A stretch of DNA of 64,000 nt from Gammaproteobacteria bacterium. Lineage in GTDB: Bacteria > Pseudomonadota > Gammaproteobacteria > Ga0077536. The DNA is taken from contig SHZJ01000008.1 in the NCBI GenBank assembly GCA_009692365.1, forward strand, positions 31,595-95,594, in the 5' to 3' direction. A model generated the notes under the pieces. It had not been told where the DNA came from. It was given only the letters and a program-made list of their open reading frames with translations, and did no database searches. Of the stretch, positions 37,591 through 47,875 are shown in pieces (the stretch's first letter is position 1; each line of letters opens with the position of its first letter). The translations under genes were made by a program, and so were the position numbers.

Positions 37591-38658
37591 TCAGGCGCTC
37601 GCCCACGGCAGCTCGCAGAACTGCCCCAAAACCACCTCCGCATGCACGGCGATATTGCCGTGCGGGCCGGCGCCCCAAGATGGCATGACCATGCTGTAGA
37701 GCCCCGCGCCACCGGCCGTGAGGATATGCAGATTAGCCGGGTTCCGCACCGCCGGCAGGGGGTCGCCGTGACCCAACAGCAGGTGGGGATTGAGGGCCGC
37801 CAGCGCACTGCGCGAGGTGACCGCACGCGCGGCCAGTTCGCGCTGGAGGTCGGCACGCTGGAGGCCGGCCGCGGCGAGGATCTGGGCGTGCTCCGGATTG
37901 AGCACCACCACCACCGCCGCCGTGCCGCCGAGGTGCGAGTTATTACTGCCCGGGTTGGCAATGACTGCCGCCAGCGTGTTGAGCAGCCGTTCGGCGCACT
38001 GCGGATCGTCGGCGTCGCCGCTGAAAAAAACGGAATGCGGACCTTCTACCCCCACCACCGTCACCACGCTTTGCGCCGCGCCGTAACCTAAGCTGGTGTG
38101 CAGGGGCGGCAACGGTGAGGCGGCTTCGTCCTCGGCGATACAGAAAGTGAACTTGCCCGGGTGCCCGTGCAGGGCCATGTCGGATTCGCCCGGCCGCGCA
38201 CCACCAATGTTGATCATCGCCAGTCGCAGCGCGCGGCCAATACTGGCGTTCGCGCGGTGCCCGGGTCCCATCACGCCATAGCCGCTAGCAAGTCCACAGG
38301 CCAGCCGTGCCGGGCCGTTCACGATGATGAGCGGCGCAATGCAATGGGTGGTGGACTGCATTTCAGCCAAGTCGAAGGCCGGCTGACAAATGGCGCGGCA
38401 GGCCGCCAACACCACCGGGAAATAATCCGGCAGACAGCCCGCCATCACGGCCGCCACAGCGATTTTCTCCACCGTTGCCACGCCACCCAAAGGGCCCATT
38501 TCGCCGATCGCCAAATCGCCATCTAAACCACCCGCAAGCACCATCCGGGCCACGCGCGCAGTCGTTGGGATAACCACCGGTAAGCCGTCGGTGCAGCGCG
38601 CGGCGTGGAGTTGCTCGAGCGCATCTTCTTCGTTGGCCGCACTCAGCAGCGTGCTCAT
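37591..38658 (-). CDS. Uncharacterised partner protein of the UGSC selenoprotein
   Basis: A 355-residue soluble protein of no function I can assign. Visible features are CTDGLPVVIPTTARVARMV near residue 20, GGVATVEKIAVAAVMAGCLPDYFPVVLAA (quoted in part), a Cys/His-containing QSTTHCIAPLIIVNGP and a Gly-rich GLASGYGVMGPGHRANASIGRALRL. The cysteines in the first third (RCTDG, AGCLP, AACRAIC, THC) could interact with a selenol/thiol partner. Start is the ATG overlapping the stop of the selenoprotein gene (ATGA), so translation is coupled. The frame extends 11 codons further upstream, inside the selenoprotein gene. Proteins with the DGLPV start occur beside UGSC genes elsewhere, from memory. Confidence 0.8.
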   Translation of the reverse strand: MSTLLSAANEEDALEQLHAARCTDGLPVVIPTTARVARMVLAGGLDGDLAIGEMGPLGGVATVEKIAVAAVMAGCLPDYFPVVLAACRAICQPAFDLAEMQSTTHCIAPLIIVNGPARLACGLASGYGVMGPGHRANASIGRALRLAMINIGGARPGESDMALHGHPGKFTFCIAEDEAASPLPPLHTSLGYGAAQSVVTVVGVEGPHSVFFSGDADDPQCAERLLNTLAAVIANPGSNNSHLGGTAAVVVVLNPEHAQILAAAGLQRADLQRELAARAVTSRSALAALNPHLLLGHGDPLPAVRNPANLHILTAGGAGLYSMVMPSWGAGPHGNIAVHAEVVLGQFCELPWASA

Positions 38659-39182
38659 GGGTGAGTGAGGCGGGCAATCACCTCGGCGCAAATTTGTTCC
38701 GCCAGCACGCTCATCGCGGCCCGGCCGATGCCCGCTACCGGATGGGGCAAACGCAAGCGCGGCACCTCCGGCATGCCCGCCGCCTGAGCGATGAAATCCC
38801 CTTGCGGCCAGAAATTCTCGGTCACTAAAGCCAAGGCGGGGACGCCTAACTTTGCTAATGCAATGCCGTCACGCACGGTGCCGGAAGTGCAGCTGCCTCA
38901 GTGGCCGTAGGCCGAGGCCACGGCGTCGCACTCGGCTTGCATCGCCGCGAGCAGTTCCGCACTCGCCGGAATTGACGGGTTGCCTTTGTTGTAGCGCTTA
39001 AAGTGCGCCGTTGGCAGCGCCGCGCCGAGCGCCATTTCCAGCGCATCGAGAAACTCCACCGAGCCTGGAAAACCGTTCGCCAGCAGGCCAACGGTAACGG
39101 CTTGCGAAAAATCGGCCCCTAGGCGGTAGGGCGCGGCCAGCGTGGGCTGTGCTGCCCGTGGATCGTGATATTGAAGGCTCAT
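38655..39182 (-). CDS. UGSC family selenoprotein with in-frame TGA (selenocysteine)
   Basis: Two abutting reading frames in the same phase form one 175-residue protein when the TGA at 38898-38900 is read as selenocysteine (Sec95). The context is SAYGH-U-GSC-TSGTVRDG, the Sec-Gly-Ser-Cys motif after which the UGSC (seleno)protein family is named; relatives may have Cys instead. Start is ATG 39182 after AGGGAG. The part after TGA (ALAKLGVPALALVTENFW...) is conserved in style and ends in the ATGA overlap with the partner gene, so it is not junk. A SECIS-like hairpin follows the TGA. Sec-Gly-Ser-Cys resembles a redox-active selenosulfide site; its reaction is unknown. Not a stop-codon pseudogene in my view, but selA/selB/selC/selD are not in this window. 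Confidence 0.85.
38859..38891 (-). promoter_or_regulatory. SECIS-like hairpin downstream of the selenocysteine TGA
   Basis: Numbering the mRNA from U of UGA as 1, bases 10-13 (UGCA) pair with 39-42, 15 with 37, 17-19 (CCG) with 33-35, and 21-23 (CAC) with 29-31, giving eleven Watson-Crick pairs broken by three one-by-one mismatches. The apical loop is CGUGC (24-28). Bacterial SECIS elements have an apical loop 16-37 bases after UGA with a G in its first two positions; both hold here. Derived by hand, not by a folding program, and the region also encodes protein, so chance is possible. Confidence 0.6.
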
Positions 39183-39460
39183 GCTTAGGCTCCCTAATGG
39201 TGGCCCTGAGCATAGGCACTCACACCCAAACTGGAAAGCCTGAGCCGACCTTGCGCGCCGGCCAGACCGCGCGCTCAGGCGGGTGGTGGCCCGCCCTAAA
39301 GCATCCAATCGGACTGGGGCGCAGCGCTCTGCGCGGGGCGGATCAGCCACTCACGGCGCTCGATTTCTCCTGACAGGGCGGGTATGTTTTGGCAGCGTCG
39401 ACGCCGGCCTGGGCTGGCCGAAAATGACCCTCTGCCCTTTTATCTTTGGAGCCCCTCGCC

Positions 39461-40974
<1,514 letters not shown>

Positions 40975-40978
<4 letters not shown>

Positions 40979-42603
40979 GCGCGCCCCGCGATTTTGGCGA
41001 ATTCGACTACGTCATCGTGGGCGGCGGCACGGCGGGCTGCGTGCTGGCTAATCGGCTGTCGGCCGATCCCGAGGTCAGCGTGTTGTTGCTCGAGGCGGGC
41101 GGCAAAGATAACTGGATCTGGATCCACATCCCGGTGGGCTATTTGTTCTGCATCGGCAATCCGCGCACCGATTGGTGTTATCGCACCGAGCCCGAAGCCG
41201 GGCTCAACGGGCGTTCCGTGGGATACGCCCGCGGCCGGGTGCTGGGGGGGTGTTCGTCCATCAACGCCATGCTGTATTTGCGTGGCCAAGCGCGCGACTA
41301 CAACGAGTGGGCGGCGCTCACCGGGGACCAGCGCTGGGCCTGGGAGTCCGTGTTGCCAGTTTTTAAGGGCAGTGAAGACCACTGGCGCGGCGGCGACACC
41401 CAACACGGCGCGGGCGGTGAATGGCGGGTCGAACAACAACGTCTGCGCTGGGACATTCTCGATCGCTTCGCCCAAGCTGCCCAACAGGCCGGCGTGCCCG
41501 ACACGCAGGACTTCAACGGCGGCGACAACCACGGGGTGGGCCAGTTTGAAGTCAATCAACGTCGCGGCGTGCGCTGGAACACCAGCAAGGCATTTCTGCG
41601 CCCGGTGCAGCGGCGACCCAATTTGCAAGTGGTCACCCACGCGCTCATCGATAAGGTCATGCTCCACGACCGCCTAGCTCAGGGGGTTGAGTTCGCGCTC
41701 GAGGGTGTGCGCTACGCGGTGCGCGCGCGTATCGAGACCGTGCTCACGGCCGGTGCCGTCGGCTCGCCGGCCATTTTGCAGCGCTCGGGCATAGGCCCGG
41801 CGGCACTGCTGCAGTCCCACGGGGTGGCGGTGCACCACGCGCTGCCGGGCGTGGGCAGCAATCTGCAAGACCACCTCCAACTGCGCATGATTTACCAAGT
41901 GCAGGGCATCAAGACCCTCAACCAGCAGGCCAACAGTTGGTGGGGTAAGGCGATGATGGGGCTGGAATACGCGTTTTTTCGCCGCGGCCCATTGACGATG
42001 GCGCCCAGTCAGTTAGGCCTGTTCACTCGTTCGCAAGCACACTTCGCGACCCCGGATCTGGAATATCACGTGCAGCCGCTGTCGCTAGACAAATTTGGCG
42101 AGCCGCTGCACACATTCCCCGCCTTCACCGCCAGCGTCTGTAATTTGCGGCCGGCGTCGCGCGGCTATGTGCACATTCGGGATACCGCGCCGGCCAGCGC
42201 CCCGGCGATCGCGCCGTGCTATCTCAGCCACGAGGCCGACCGACAGACCGCCGTGCGGGCGCTGCGACTGACCCGACGCATCGTGGCGCAACCCGCACTG
42301 GCGCCCTATTTTCCGCAGGAATACTTACCCGGGATAGGTGCCGATAGCGACGCTGCGCTGCTGCACGCGGCGGGCGATATTGGCACCACCATTTTTCATC
42401 CCGTCGGCACCTGCGCGATGGGGCGAGCCGACGACGCGCGCTGCGTAACGGACCCGGAGCTGCGGGTGCATGGGATCGCCAAGCTGCGGGTAATCGACGC
42501 CTCGATCATGCCCACCATCACCTCGGGCAATACCAATTCACCCACGCTGATGATCGCCGAGCGCGGGGCCGCGCTGCTGCGCGCGGCGCGCCGGTCCGGC
42601 TAA
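40975..42603 (+). CDS. GMC family FAD-dependent oxidoreductase (choline/alcohol dehydrogenase-like)
   Basis: A 542-residue flavoprotein that oxidises an alcohol to an aldehyde. The FAD-binding motif [18 protein letters not shown] is at residues about 9-26. GMC signature 1 ([18 protein letters not shown]), signature 2 ([16 protein letters not shown]) and the C-terminal active-site HPVGTCAMG with [11 protein letters not shown] are all present. It is co-translated with the upstream acylating dehydrogenase (ATGA overlap). An alcohol to aldehyde to acyl-CoA sequence by this pair is a reasonable inference; betA-type choline oxidation is less likely because no betaine genes are present. Confidence 0.92.
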
Positions 42604-42718
42604 ACCCACGGCGTTGCCGGGCAGCGCCCGCTCGCCAAACCAAGCGCTAGCGCGCCGGCCCGGCTAAACCCACGGCCCTCAGTGCAGCACCAGATCGCCA
42701 AACCACGCAGTGGCGTGC
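42596..42718. repeat. Imperfect tandem duplication at the GMC / DUF3047 junction
   Basis: A roughly 64-base unit occurs twice. CCGGCTAAACCCACGGC is identical at 42596-42612 and 42660-42676, and TCGCCAAACCA at 42632-42642 and 42695-42705; the bases between have diverged. Copy one contains the GMC stop codon. Copy two contains the stop and last codons of the DUF3047 gene. On the minus strand copy one still reads WFGERALPG where copy two reads WFGDLVLH and stop, so it looks like an old duplicate of the DUF3047 3' end. Confidence 0.7.
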
Positions 42719-43389
42719 TCGCCGGTATTATCGGTATCGGTGGCGATGGCGATACCGCTGAGATCCGGCGGCGCCTCGCCAAAAGCCGCGCGGAAATCGG
42801 CGGCTAAATCGCGCGTTTCCGTCACCCACTCGCCGGCCCGAGCCGCGCCACTTTCGAGCACGATCAGGCGCGCCCGGTCGGTGTACGCATTGGGGCGCAC
42901 CGTGCCCACCGGCTGCAGATTGTCCCAGACATAGTTAAGCGCCGCGGTCGGCAGGGGTTGCCCGTAGAGGGCTTCGGCCAGGGCGAGTTTAGCGCGCGTA
43001 GTCCACGACAGGCGGGCCCGCGGGTAGTCGAACAGCACATAAACCCGCGCGGCGTAGTCATCGCCAGATTTTTCGCGTAGGTCAGCGCTCGCCACCGGCG
43101 CGCGAATGCGCCAGCGCCACTGGAGCGTGCCGAGTTGGGCCGCCGGTACGCGCAAGGTGTGCACCAGACCCGACATGGCGGCCACGGCCTCGGCCCGCAC
43201 GACCACCAGGCCGCCGTCGTCCTCTAAGGTGTAGCGCGTATCCGGCGCGAGTGGTGCCGGTTTGAGCGGCCGCCAACCGCGAATCTCCCCGCCGGCGGGC
43301 AGCGCAGAGAACAACGGGATGGCGGGGGGCTGCGCCAACGCAACACCGGTTAGCAACAGCAGCAGCGCCGCCCAACTCGGGGCCGGCAT
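42679..43389 (-). CDS. DUF3047 domain exported protein
   Basis: A 236-residue protein with a signal peptide (PAPSWAALLLLLTGVALAQ) and a DUF3047 domain: TRYTLEDDGGLVVVRAEAVAAMSGL (in part), LQWRWRIRAPV, DYAARVYVLFDYP, ALNYVWDNLQPVGTV, RLIVLESGAARAGEWV and ATDTDNTGEHATAWFGDL. The family is periplasmic, with a jelly-roll-like look, function unknown. The start is the ATG overlapping the MATE stop (ATGA); the much longer open frame upstream lies inside the MATE gene. It is the last gene of a minus-strand run. Confidence 0.85.
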   Translation of the reverse strand: MPAPSWAALLLLLTGVALAQPPAIPLFSALPAGGEIRGWRPLKPAPLAPDTRYTLEDDGGLVVVRAEAVAAMSGLVHTLRVPAAQLGTLQWRWRIRAPVASADLREKSGDDYAARVYVLFDYPRARLSWTTRAKLALAEALYGQPLPTAALNYVWDNLQPVGTVRPNAYTDRARLIVLESGAARAGEWVTETRDLAADFRAAFGEAPPDLSGIAIATDTDNTGEHATAWFGDLVLH

Positions 43390-44774
43390 CACGCGTCCGG
43401 CGGTGCCGGCACGGCAGCCACGTGGCGGGCAATGACCACCCGAAACCGCCAGGTCAGCACCACGGCGGCCACACACAGCGCGCTCGCCAGACCTATCCAG
43501 ATGCCAGACGCCCCCAAGCCCATGCGAATTCCCAACAGCCACGCCAGCGAGAAACCAACGCCCCAGTAAATCGCCCCGTTAATGAGCATGGGGGTGCGGG
43601 TGTCTTTCATGCCGCGCAGCGCGCCGGCCGCCGCGCTCTGGGTGCCGTCGCCCGCTTGCAGCACCGCCGATATGCCCAGCAGCGAGGTCGCGAGCGCGGC
43701 CACCGCGGTGTCGCTGGTGTAAATATCGGCAATGAAGTGGGCCGAGAAATACGTGAGCACGCCGACGCCCGCGGCCACCACCGCACACAGCACGATGCCG
43801 GTGTTGCCGATGCGGCGTGCGCGTTGCGGATTGCCCGCGCCGATGTGCTGCCCCACCAGCACCGCCGTGCCGAAAGCCAAACCCAGCGGCACCATGAACA
43901 CCAGCCCGGCGTAATTGAGCGCAATTTGATGAGCCGCAGCGTAGGTTTTGCCCAACGTTCCCATTAACAGCGCCAGCGCGGTGAATAACCCGGCCTGCAA
44001 TAACAAGGACCCCCCGATGGGGCCGCCAAGCGCCAGTAGCCGCCGCAGGATGCCCGGATCGGGGGGCTCTAAGCGCTGCCACAGCGCGAACTGGCCGTAA
44101 ACCGGGGCGCGCCAAGCATAGGTCGTGATCAGCACAAACATCAGCCAATACGCAATGCCGTTGCCGATCCCCGAGCCCACGGCGCCGAGCGCCGGGAGAC
44201 CCAGCGCACCGAACACCAGGCAGTAACTAATGGCCACATTCACCACCAGCGCGATGCCCATCACCACCATGATGGGTATCGTGCGGCCGATGCCTTCGTT
44301 CAACTGGCGCATGACGTGGTAGAGGTAGCAGCCCGGCGCGCCGATGGACACCCCGCGCAAATAACCTTGCGCGAGTTCCACCACGTCGGCCTCGATGCCC
44401 AACCACAGCAGCAGCGACGAAACATGATTCAGCACCACCGCGACGATCGCCGCAATGCCCAGCGCCAACCACACGGCTTGCCGCGTATCGCGGCCAATCT
44501 GGAGCATGCGCCGCGCACCGTAATGCTGGGAGACCGTAGGTCCCAGCGCCATGAGCACCCCTAGCCCGGCGAGAAAAGTCACGATCCACAGGCTCGAGCC
44601 GATCGCTAAGCCCGCCAACTGGGTGGCGCCCAAGCGGCCGACCATCAGGGTGTCTGAGACGTTGACCCCGATATTGAACAAGTTATTGAGGATCAACGGC
44701 CAGCCCACCCGCACCACGGCACGGGCATCAGTGAGGAAGGTGGGAAGGCTGGGGCTGGGGGCGGCAAAGTTCAC
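43389..44774 (-). CDS. MATE family multidrug efflux transporter
   Basis: A 461-residue inner-membrane protein with about twelve hydrophobic helices, the MATE layout. Marks are GWPLILNNLFNIGVNVSDTLMVGRLG, the LAGLAIGSSLW segment, and the second-half repeat with GLAFGTAVLVGQHIGAGNPQRAR. MATE proteins export cationic drugs or metabolites using H+ or Na+ gradients; which coupling ion is used is not clear. It begins 85 bases after the peptide transporter ATPase gene on the same strand and is coupled to the DUF3047 gene downstream. Confidence 0.92.
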   Translation of the reverse strand: MNFAAPSPSLPTFLTDARAVVRVGWPLILNNLFNIGVNVSDTLMVGRLGATQLAGLAIGSSLWIVTFLAGLGVLMALGPTVSQHYGARRMLQIGRDTRQAVWLALGIAAIVAVVLNHVSSLLLWLGIEADVVELAQGYLRGVSIGAPGCYLYHVMRQLNEGIGRTIPIMVVMGIALVVNVAISYCLVFGALGLPALGAVGSGIGNGIAYWLMFVLITTYAWRAPVYGQFALWQRLEPPDPGILRRLLALGGPIGGSLLLQAGLFTALALLMGTLGKTYAAAHQIALNYAGLVFMVPLGLAFGTAVLVGQHIGAGNPQRARRIGNTGIVLCAVVAAGVGVLTYFSAHFIADIYTSDTAVAALATSLLGISAVLQAGDGTQSAAAGALRGMKDTRTPMLINGAIYWGVGFSLAWLLGIRMGLGASGIWIGLASALCVAAVVLTWRFRVVIARHVAAVPAPPDA

Positions 44775-44859
44775 GCGGGCTAGTGTACGAGCGATCGCCG
44801 TTGGGGTCGCCCACGGGCGCCGCTGGGGCAGGTCAACTCAATTCACCCCGGCCTAGGCT

Positions 44860-46482
44860 TTACGGGGTACGGACATCGAGGCGGGGCACCGCCGCGAGGA
44901 GGCTTTGCGTGTAGGGATGGCGGGGCGCGAACAGCACTTGATTGACCGTACCCTCCTCCACGATGACCCCGCGATGCATCACCGCCACCCGGTGGGCCAC
45001 CCGTGCCACCACGCCCAGGTTGTGGGTGATGAATAAATACGCCAGCCCTAGGCGCTGCTGCAACTCTTCCAGCAGCGCGAGGATCTGCGCCTGCACCGAG
45101 ACATCCAGCGCACTGGTGGGTTCATCGCACACCAACAGCGCCGGCGCTAGCGCCAACGCCCGCGCGATACAAATGCGCTGGCGCTGCCCCCCGGAAAATT
45201 CGTGCGGATAACGCAGTGCATGCGCGGGCAACAGACCCACTTGGCTGAGCAGCGCCGCCACCCGCGCCGCGCGCTCAGCCGGGCCCCCACCGAGCTGCTG
45301 CGCGATTAAGCCCTCTTGGAGGATCTCGCCAATTTGCAGGCGGGGATTCATGGCCGCGTAGGGATCCTGAAAGACCATTTGCAAATGGCGACGCTGCAGG
45401 CGCAGCGCGGCCGGTGCGAGTTGCGCCAGGTCCTGGCCTTGAAAGACCACCCGCCCCGCCGCCAGCGGCAGCAGGCGCAAAATGGCGCGCCCCATGCTGG
45501 TTTTGCCCGAGCCAGACTCCCCCACCAACGCGAGCGTTTCGCCGCGCCGAATGCTCAGGCTAGCGCCCTCCACGGCATGCAAATTATCTGGCGTGCCGCG
45601 CCACCAGCCCCAGCGCCGTGGAAAACGCACGCTCAAACCCTGGACCTCCAGCAGCGGCGCTTCCGTGGCGGCCACCGGTGGGCGGGCAGAGGCTGCCAAG
45701 CGCGGCAGGGCGGCGAACAACTGCTGCGAATAGGGGTGTGCGGGAGCGGCATAGAAGGCCTGGCGGGGCGCGCTTTCCACCAGCCGCCCGGCCTGCATCA
45801 CCGCCACCCGGTCGGCCACCTGCCAAGCCACGCCCAAGTCGTGGGTGATCAATAGCATGCCCATGCCGCGCCGCCGTTGTTCAGTCTGCAGCAGCGTTAA
45901 TATCTGCGCCTGCAGGGTGACGTCTAGGGCCGTGGTGGGCTCGTCTGCAATGAGTAAATCCGGCTCTGCGGCCAGCGCGATGGCGATGAGCGCGCGTTGT
46001 TTCATACCCCCGGAAAACTGATGCGGGTACTCGCGCGCCCGCTGTTCGGGGTTATCGATCCCCACCGCCGCCAGTGCGTCGAGCACCCGCGTGCGGCGCG
46101 CCCTACCCCGCAGACCCAGGTGGCAGGTCAACACCTCGCCCACTTGGTCCCCAATGGTCATCACGGGGTTGAGGGCCACCTGCGGTTCCTGAAATACAAA
46201 CCCAATCCGCCGGCCGCGGATGGCGCTCATCGCGTGCGCCGGCAGGGCAAAAATATCCTGCTCGTTGAGATAAACGCGGCCGCCCACGATGTGCGCCGCG
46301 CTGGGCAGCAGGCGCACCACCGACAGTGCCGTGAGTGACTTGCCGCTGCCCGACTCGCCCACCAGCACCAGCGTTTCGCCGCGCGCGATTTCCACCCAGA
46401 GTTGGTCGATCACCCGACTACGGGCGTGGCTGGGGCCAAATTCCACACACAGATTTTCGATCCGCAGTAAGGGTGGGGGCAT
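44860..46482 (-). CDS. yejF: Peptide ABC transporter, fused double ATPase (YejF-like)
   Basis: A 540-residue protein with two complete ABC ATPase domains in tandem, as in YejF. Walker A motifs are GESGSGKSLTAL and GESGSGKTSMGR, and both domains carry FSGG signatures and DEPTxALDV Walker B sequences. Each domain ends in the oligopeptide-type HPYSQQLFAALP/HPYTQSLLAAVP segment. It powers uptake of peptides by the permeases encoded just upstream (4-base gap). In enterobacteria Yej imports peptides including microcin C; the substrate here is not known. Confidence 0.93.
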   Translation of the reverse strand: MPPPLLRIENLCVEFGPSHARSRVIDQLWVEIARGETLVLVGESGSGKSLTALSVVRLLPSAAHIVGGRVYLNEQDIFALPAHAMSAIRGRRIGFVFQEPQVALNPVMTIGDQVGEVLTCHLGLRGRARRTRVLDALAAVGIDNPEQRAREYPHQFSGGMKQRALIAIALAAEPDLLIADEPTTALDVTLQAQILTLLQTEQRRRGMGMLLITHDLGVAWQVADRVAVMQAGRLVESAPRQAFYAAPAHPYSQQLFAALPRLAASARPPVAATEAPLLEVQGLSVRFPRRWGWWRGTPDNLHAVEGASLSIRRGETLALVGESGSGKTSMGRAILRLLPLAAGRVVFQGQDLAQLAPAALRLQRRHLQMVFQDPYAAMNPRLQIGEILQEGLIAQQLGGGPAERAARVAALLSQVGLLPAHALRYPHEFSGGQRQRICIARALALAPALLVCDEPTSALDVSVQAQILALLEELQQRLGLAYLFITHNLGVVARVAHRVAVMHRGVIVEEGTVNQVLFAPRHPYTQSLLAAVPRLDVRTP

Positions 46483-46486
46483 CGCG

Positions 46487-47872
46487 CTACTCGCACACCC
46501 GGGCGGTCGGTGCGCTCGGGGTCAGTCCAAATTCGCGCTGGCGAGGGTCAAAGGCGTCGCGGACGGCGTCGGCGAAAATATTCGCCGCCAGCACCAAGCC
46601 AAACATGCTGGACAGCGCGGCGGCCAGCGACCACCACACCAGCGGTTCCCGCGCTAGTTCCAGGCGCGCGGCGTTAATCATATTGCCCCAGCTGTCCATG
46701 CTGGGGTCCACGCCAATATCCAGATAGGTCAAGGCCGCCTCCGCCAATACCAAGCTGCTGAAATCCAGCACCGTGGTGATGATCACGATATGCATCACGT
46801 TGGGCACTAGGTGCTGCCGCAGAATCTGCCCGCTGCGCGCCCCCAAGGCCCGGGCCGCGTGCACAAAATCCATTTCGCGCAGCTTCAGCGCCTCGGCCCG
46901 CAGCAAGCGGCACAGGCTGGTCCAACTGGTGATACCCAGAATGCCACACAGCGCTAGCAGGCGCAGATCCGCGCGCGCCAGGAGCGAGGTGAACGCCTCG
47001 GCGTGGCGGGTCATGTAGGCATCCAACAGCAGCGCGCTGGCGGCCACCAACAGCACGCCGGGGATGGCAGACAAGGTGGTATAAAAATATTGCACGAGGT
47101 CATCGGTGAACCCGCGAAAGTAGCCCGCAGCCACCCCCAACACCAAGGCCAACGGCAGTGCGACCAGCGTCGTGAGCGTGCCGATTAACAGCCCGGTGCG
47201 AACACTCTTGAGGGCTTGATAAAACACGTCAGACCCCACTTTATCGGTGCCGAAAACGTGATAGCGGGTGGCCAGCGCCAACAGCACACCGCCCCCCACG
47301 CCCAACGCTAGCAGGGTCAGCCCGGCGGCGCGCGCGGCCCGGTCGGTGCGTCCCAGCGCGGCCGGCAAGGCGAGCCACAGCGCGCTTAAGGCCAGGGCGA
47401 GGCCGGCCACGGCACCCGTCGCGCTGCGCTGGAAAATATCGCGCGCCCGCGCCCCCTGCGACTCGGCCGAGTGGGCGGCGCCATAGCGCAGGCGGGGATA
47501 TTCGCGCTGCACGCGCCCAGCGCTGGTTAGCACGCTCTCCTGGCTGAAAGCCCGCGTGGCGAAGGGGGCCGAGTAGCTGGTTTCCACCCCCAGCCGCAAG
47601 GGGGTTAACAGGACATCAAGCACACTGAGAATAGCCGTCTCGGCGCCATCGGCCGGGCGCGTGGTGCGCTCCAAATGCACGGAATCCAGCAGCGCGATGG
47701 CGAGGTACACCAGCAGCACGCACGCTGCGGCCAGCGCCATCGGCCCGCGCCGCACCGCCCGCCAAGGCGCGCGCAGCGGCTCGTGGCGCCGGGCCTGACG
47801 GGCATACCACAGGCCCACCAGCACCAGCAGCCACAGGCAGACATCGCTCCACAAGGGCACTAGCGTGGGCAT
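46487..47872 (-). CDS. yejE: Peptide ABC transporter permease (YejE-like)
   Basis: A 461-residue inner-membrane permease, longer than simple DppC-type proteins because of an N-terminal extension with extra helices and a periplasmic segment, as in YejE. The binding-protein-dependent transport domain covers about 230-440, with EMDFVHAARALGARSGQILRQHLVPN as the EAA loop that contacts the ATPase (quoted in part). AEAALTYLDIGVDPSMDSWGNM is the conserved C-terminal block. It lies between yejB and yejF with gaps of three and four bases. Confidence 0.92.
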   Translation of the reverse strand: MPTLVPLWSDVCLWLLVLVGLWYARQARRHEPLRAPWRAVRRGPMALAAACVLLVYLAIALLDSVHLERTTRPADGAETAILSVLDVLLTPLRLGVETSYSAPFATRAFSQESVLTSAGRVQREYPRLRYGAAHSAESQGARARDIFQRSATGAVAGLALALSALWLALPAALGRTDRAARAAGLTLLALGVGGGVLLALATRYHVFGTDKVGSDVFYQALKSVRTGLLIGTLTTLVALPLALVLGVAAGYFRGFTDDLVQYFYTTLSAIPGVLLVAASALLLDAYMTRHAEAFTSLLARADLRLLALCGILGITSWTSLCRLLRAEALKLREMDFVHAARALGARSGQILRQHLVPNVMHIVIITTVLDFSSLVLAEAALTYLDIGVDPSMDSWGNMINAARLELAREPLVWWSLAAALSSMFGLVLAANIFADAVRDAFDPRQREFGLTPSAPTARVCE

Positions 47873-47875
47873 GAT

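Noticed and set aside
38898..38900. Simple nonsense mutation in the UGSC gene
   Set aside because: The UGSC motif, downstream hairpin, and coupled partner gene make selenocysteine more likely.
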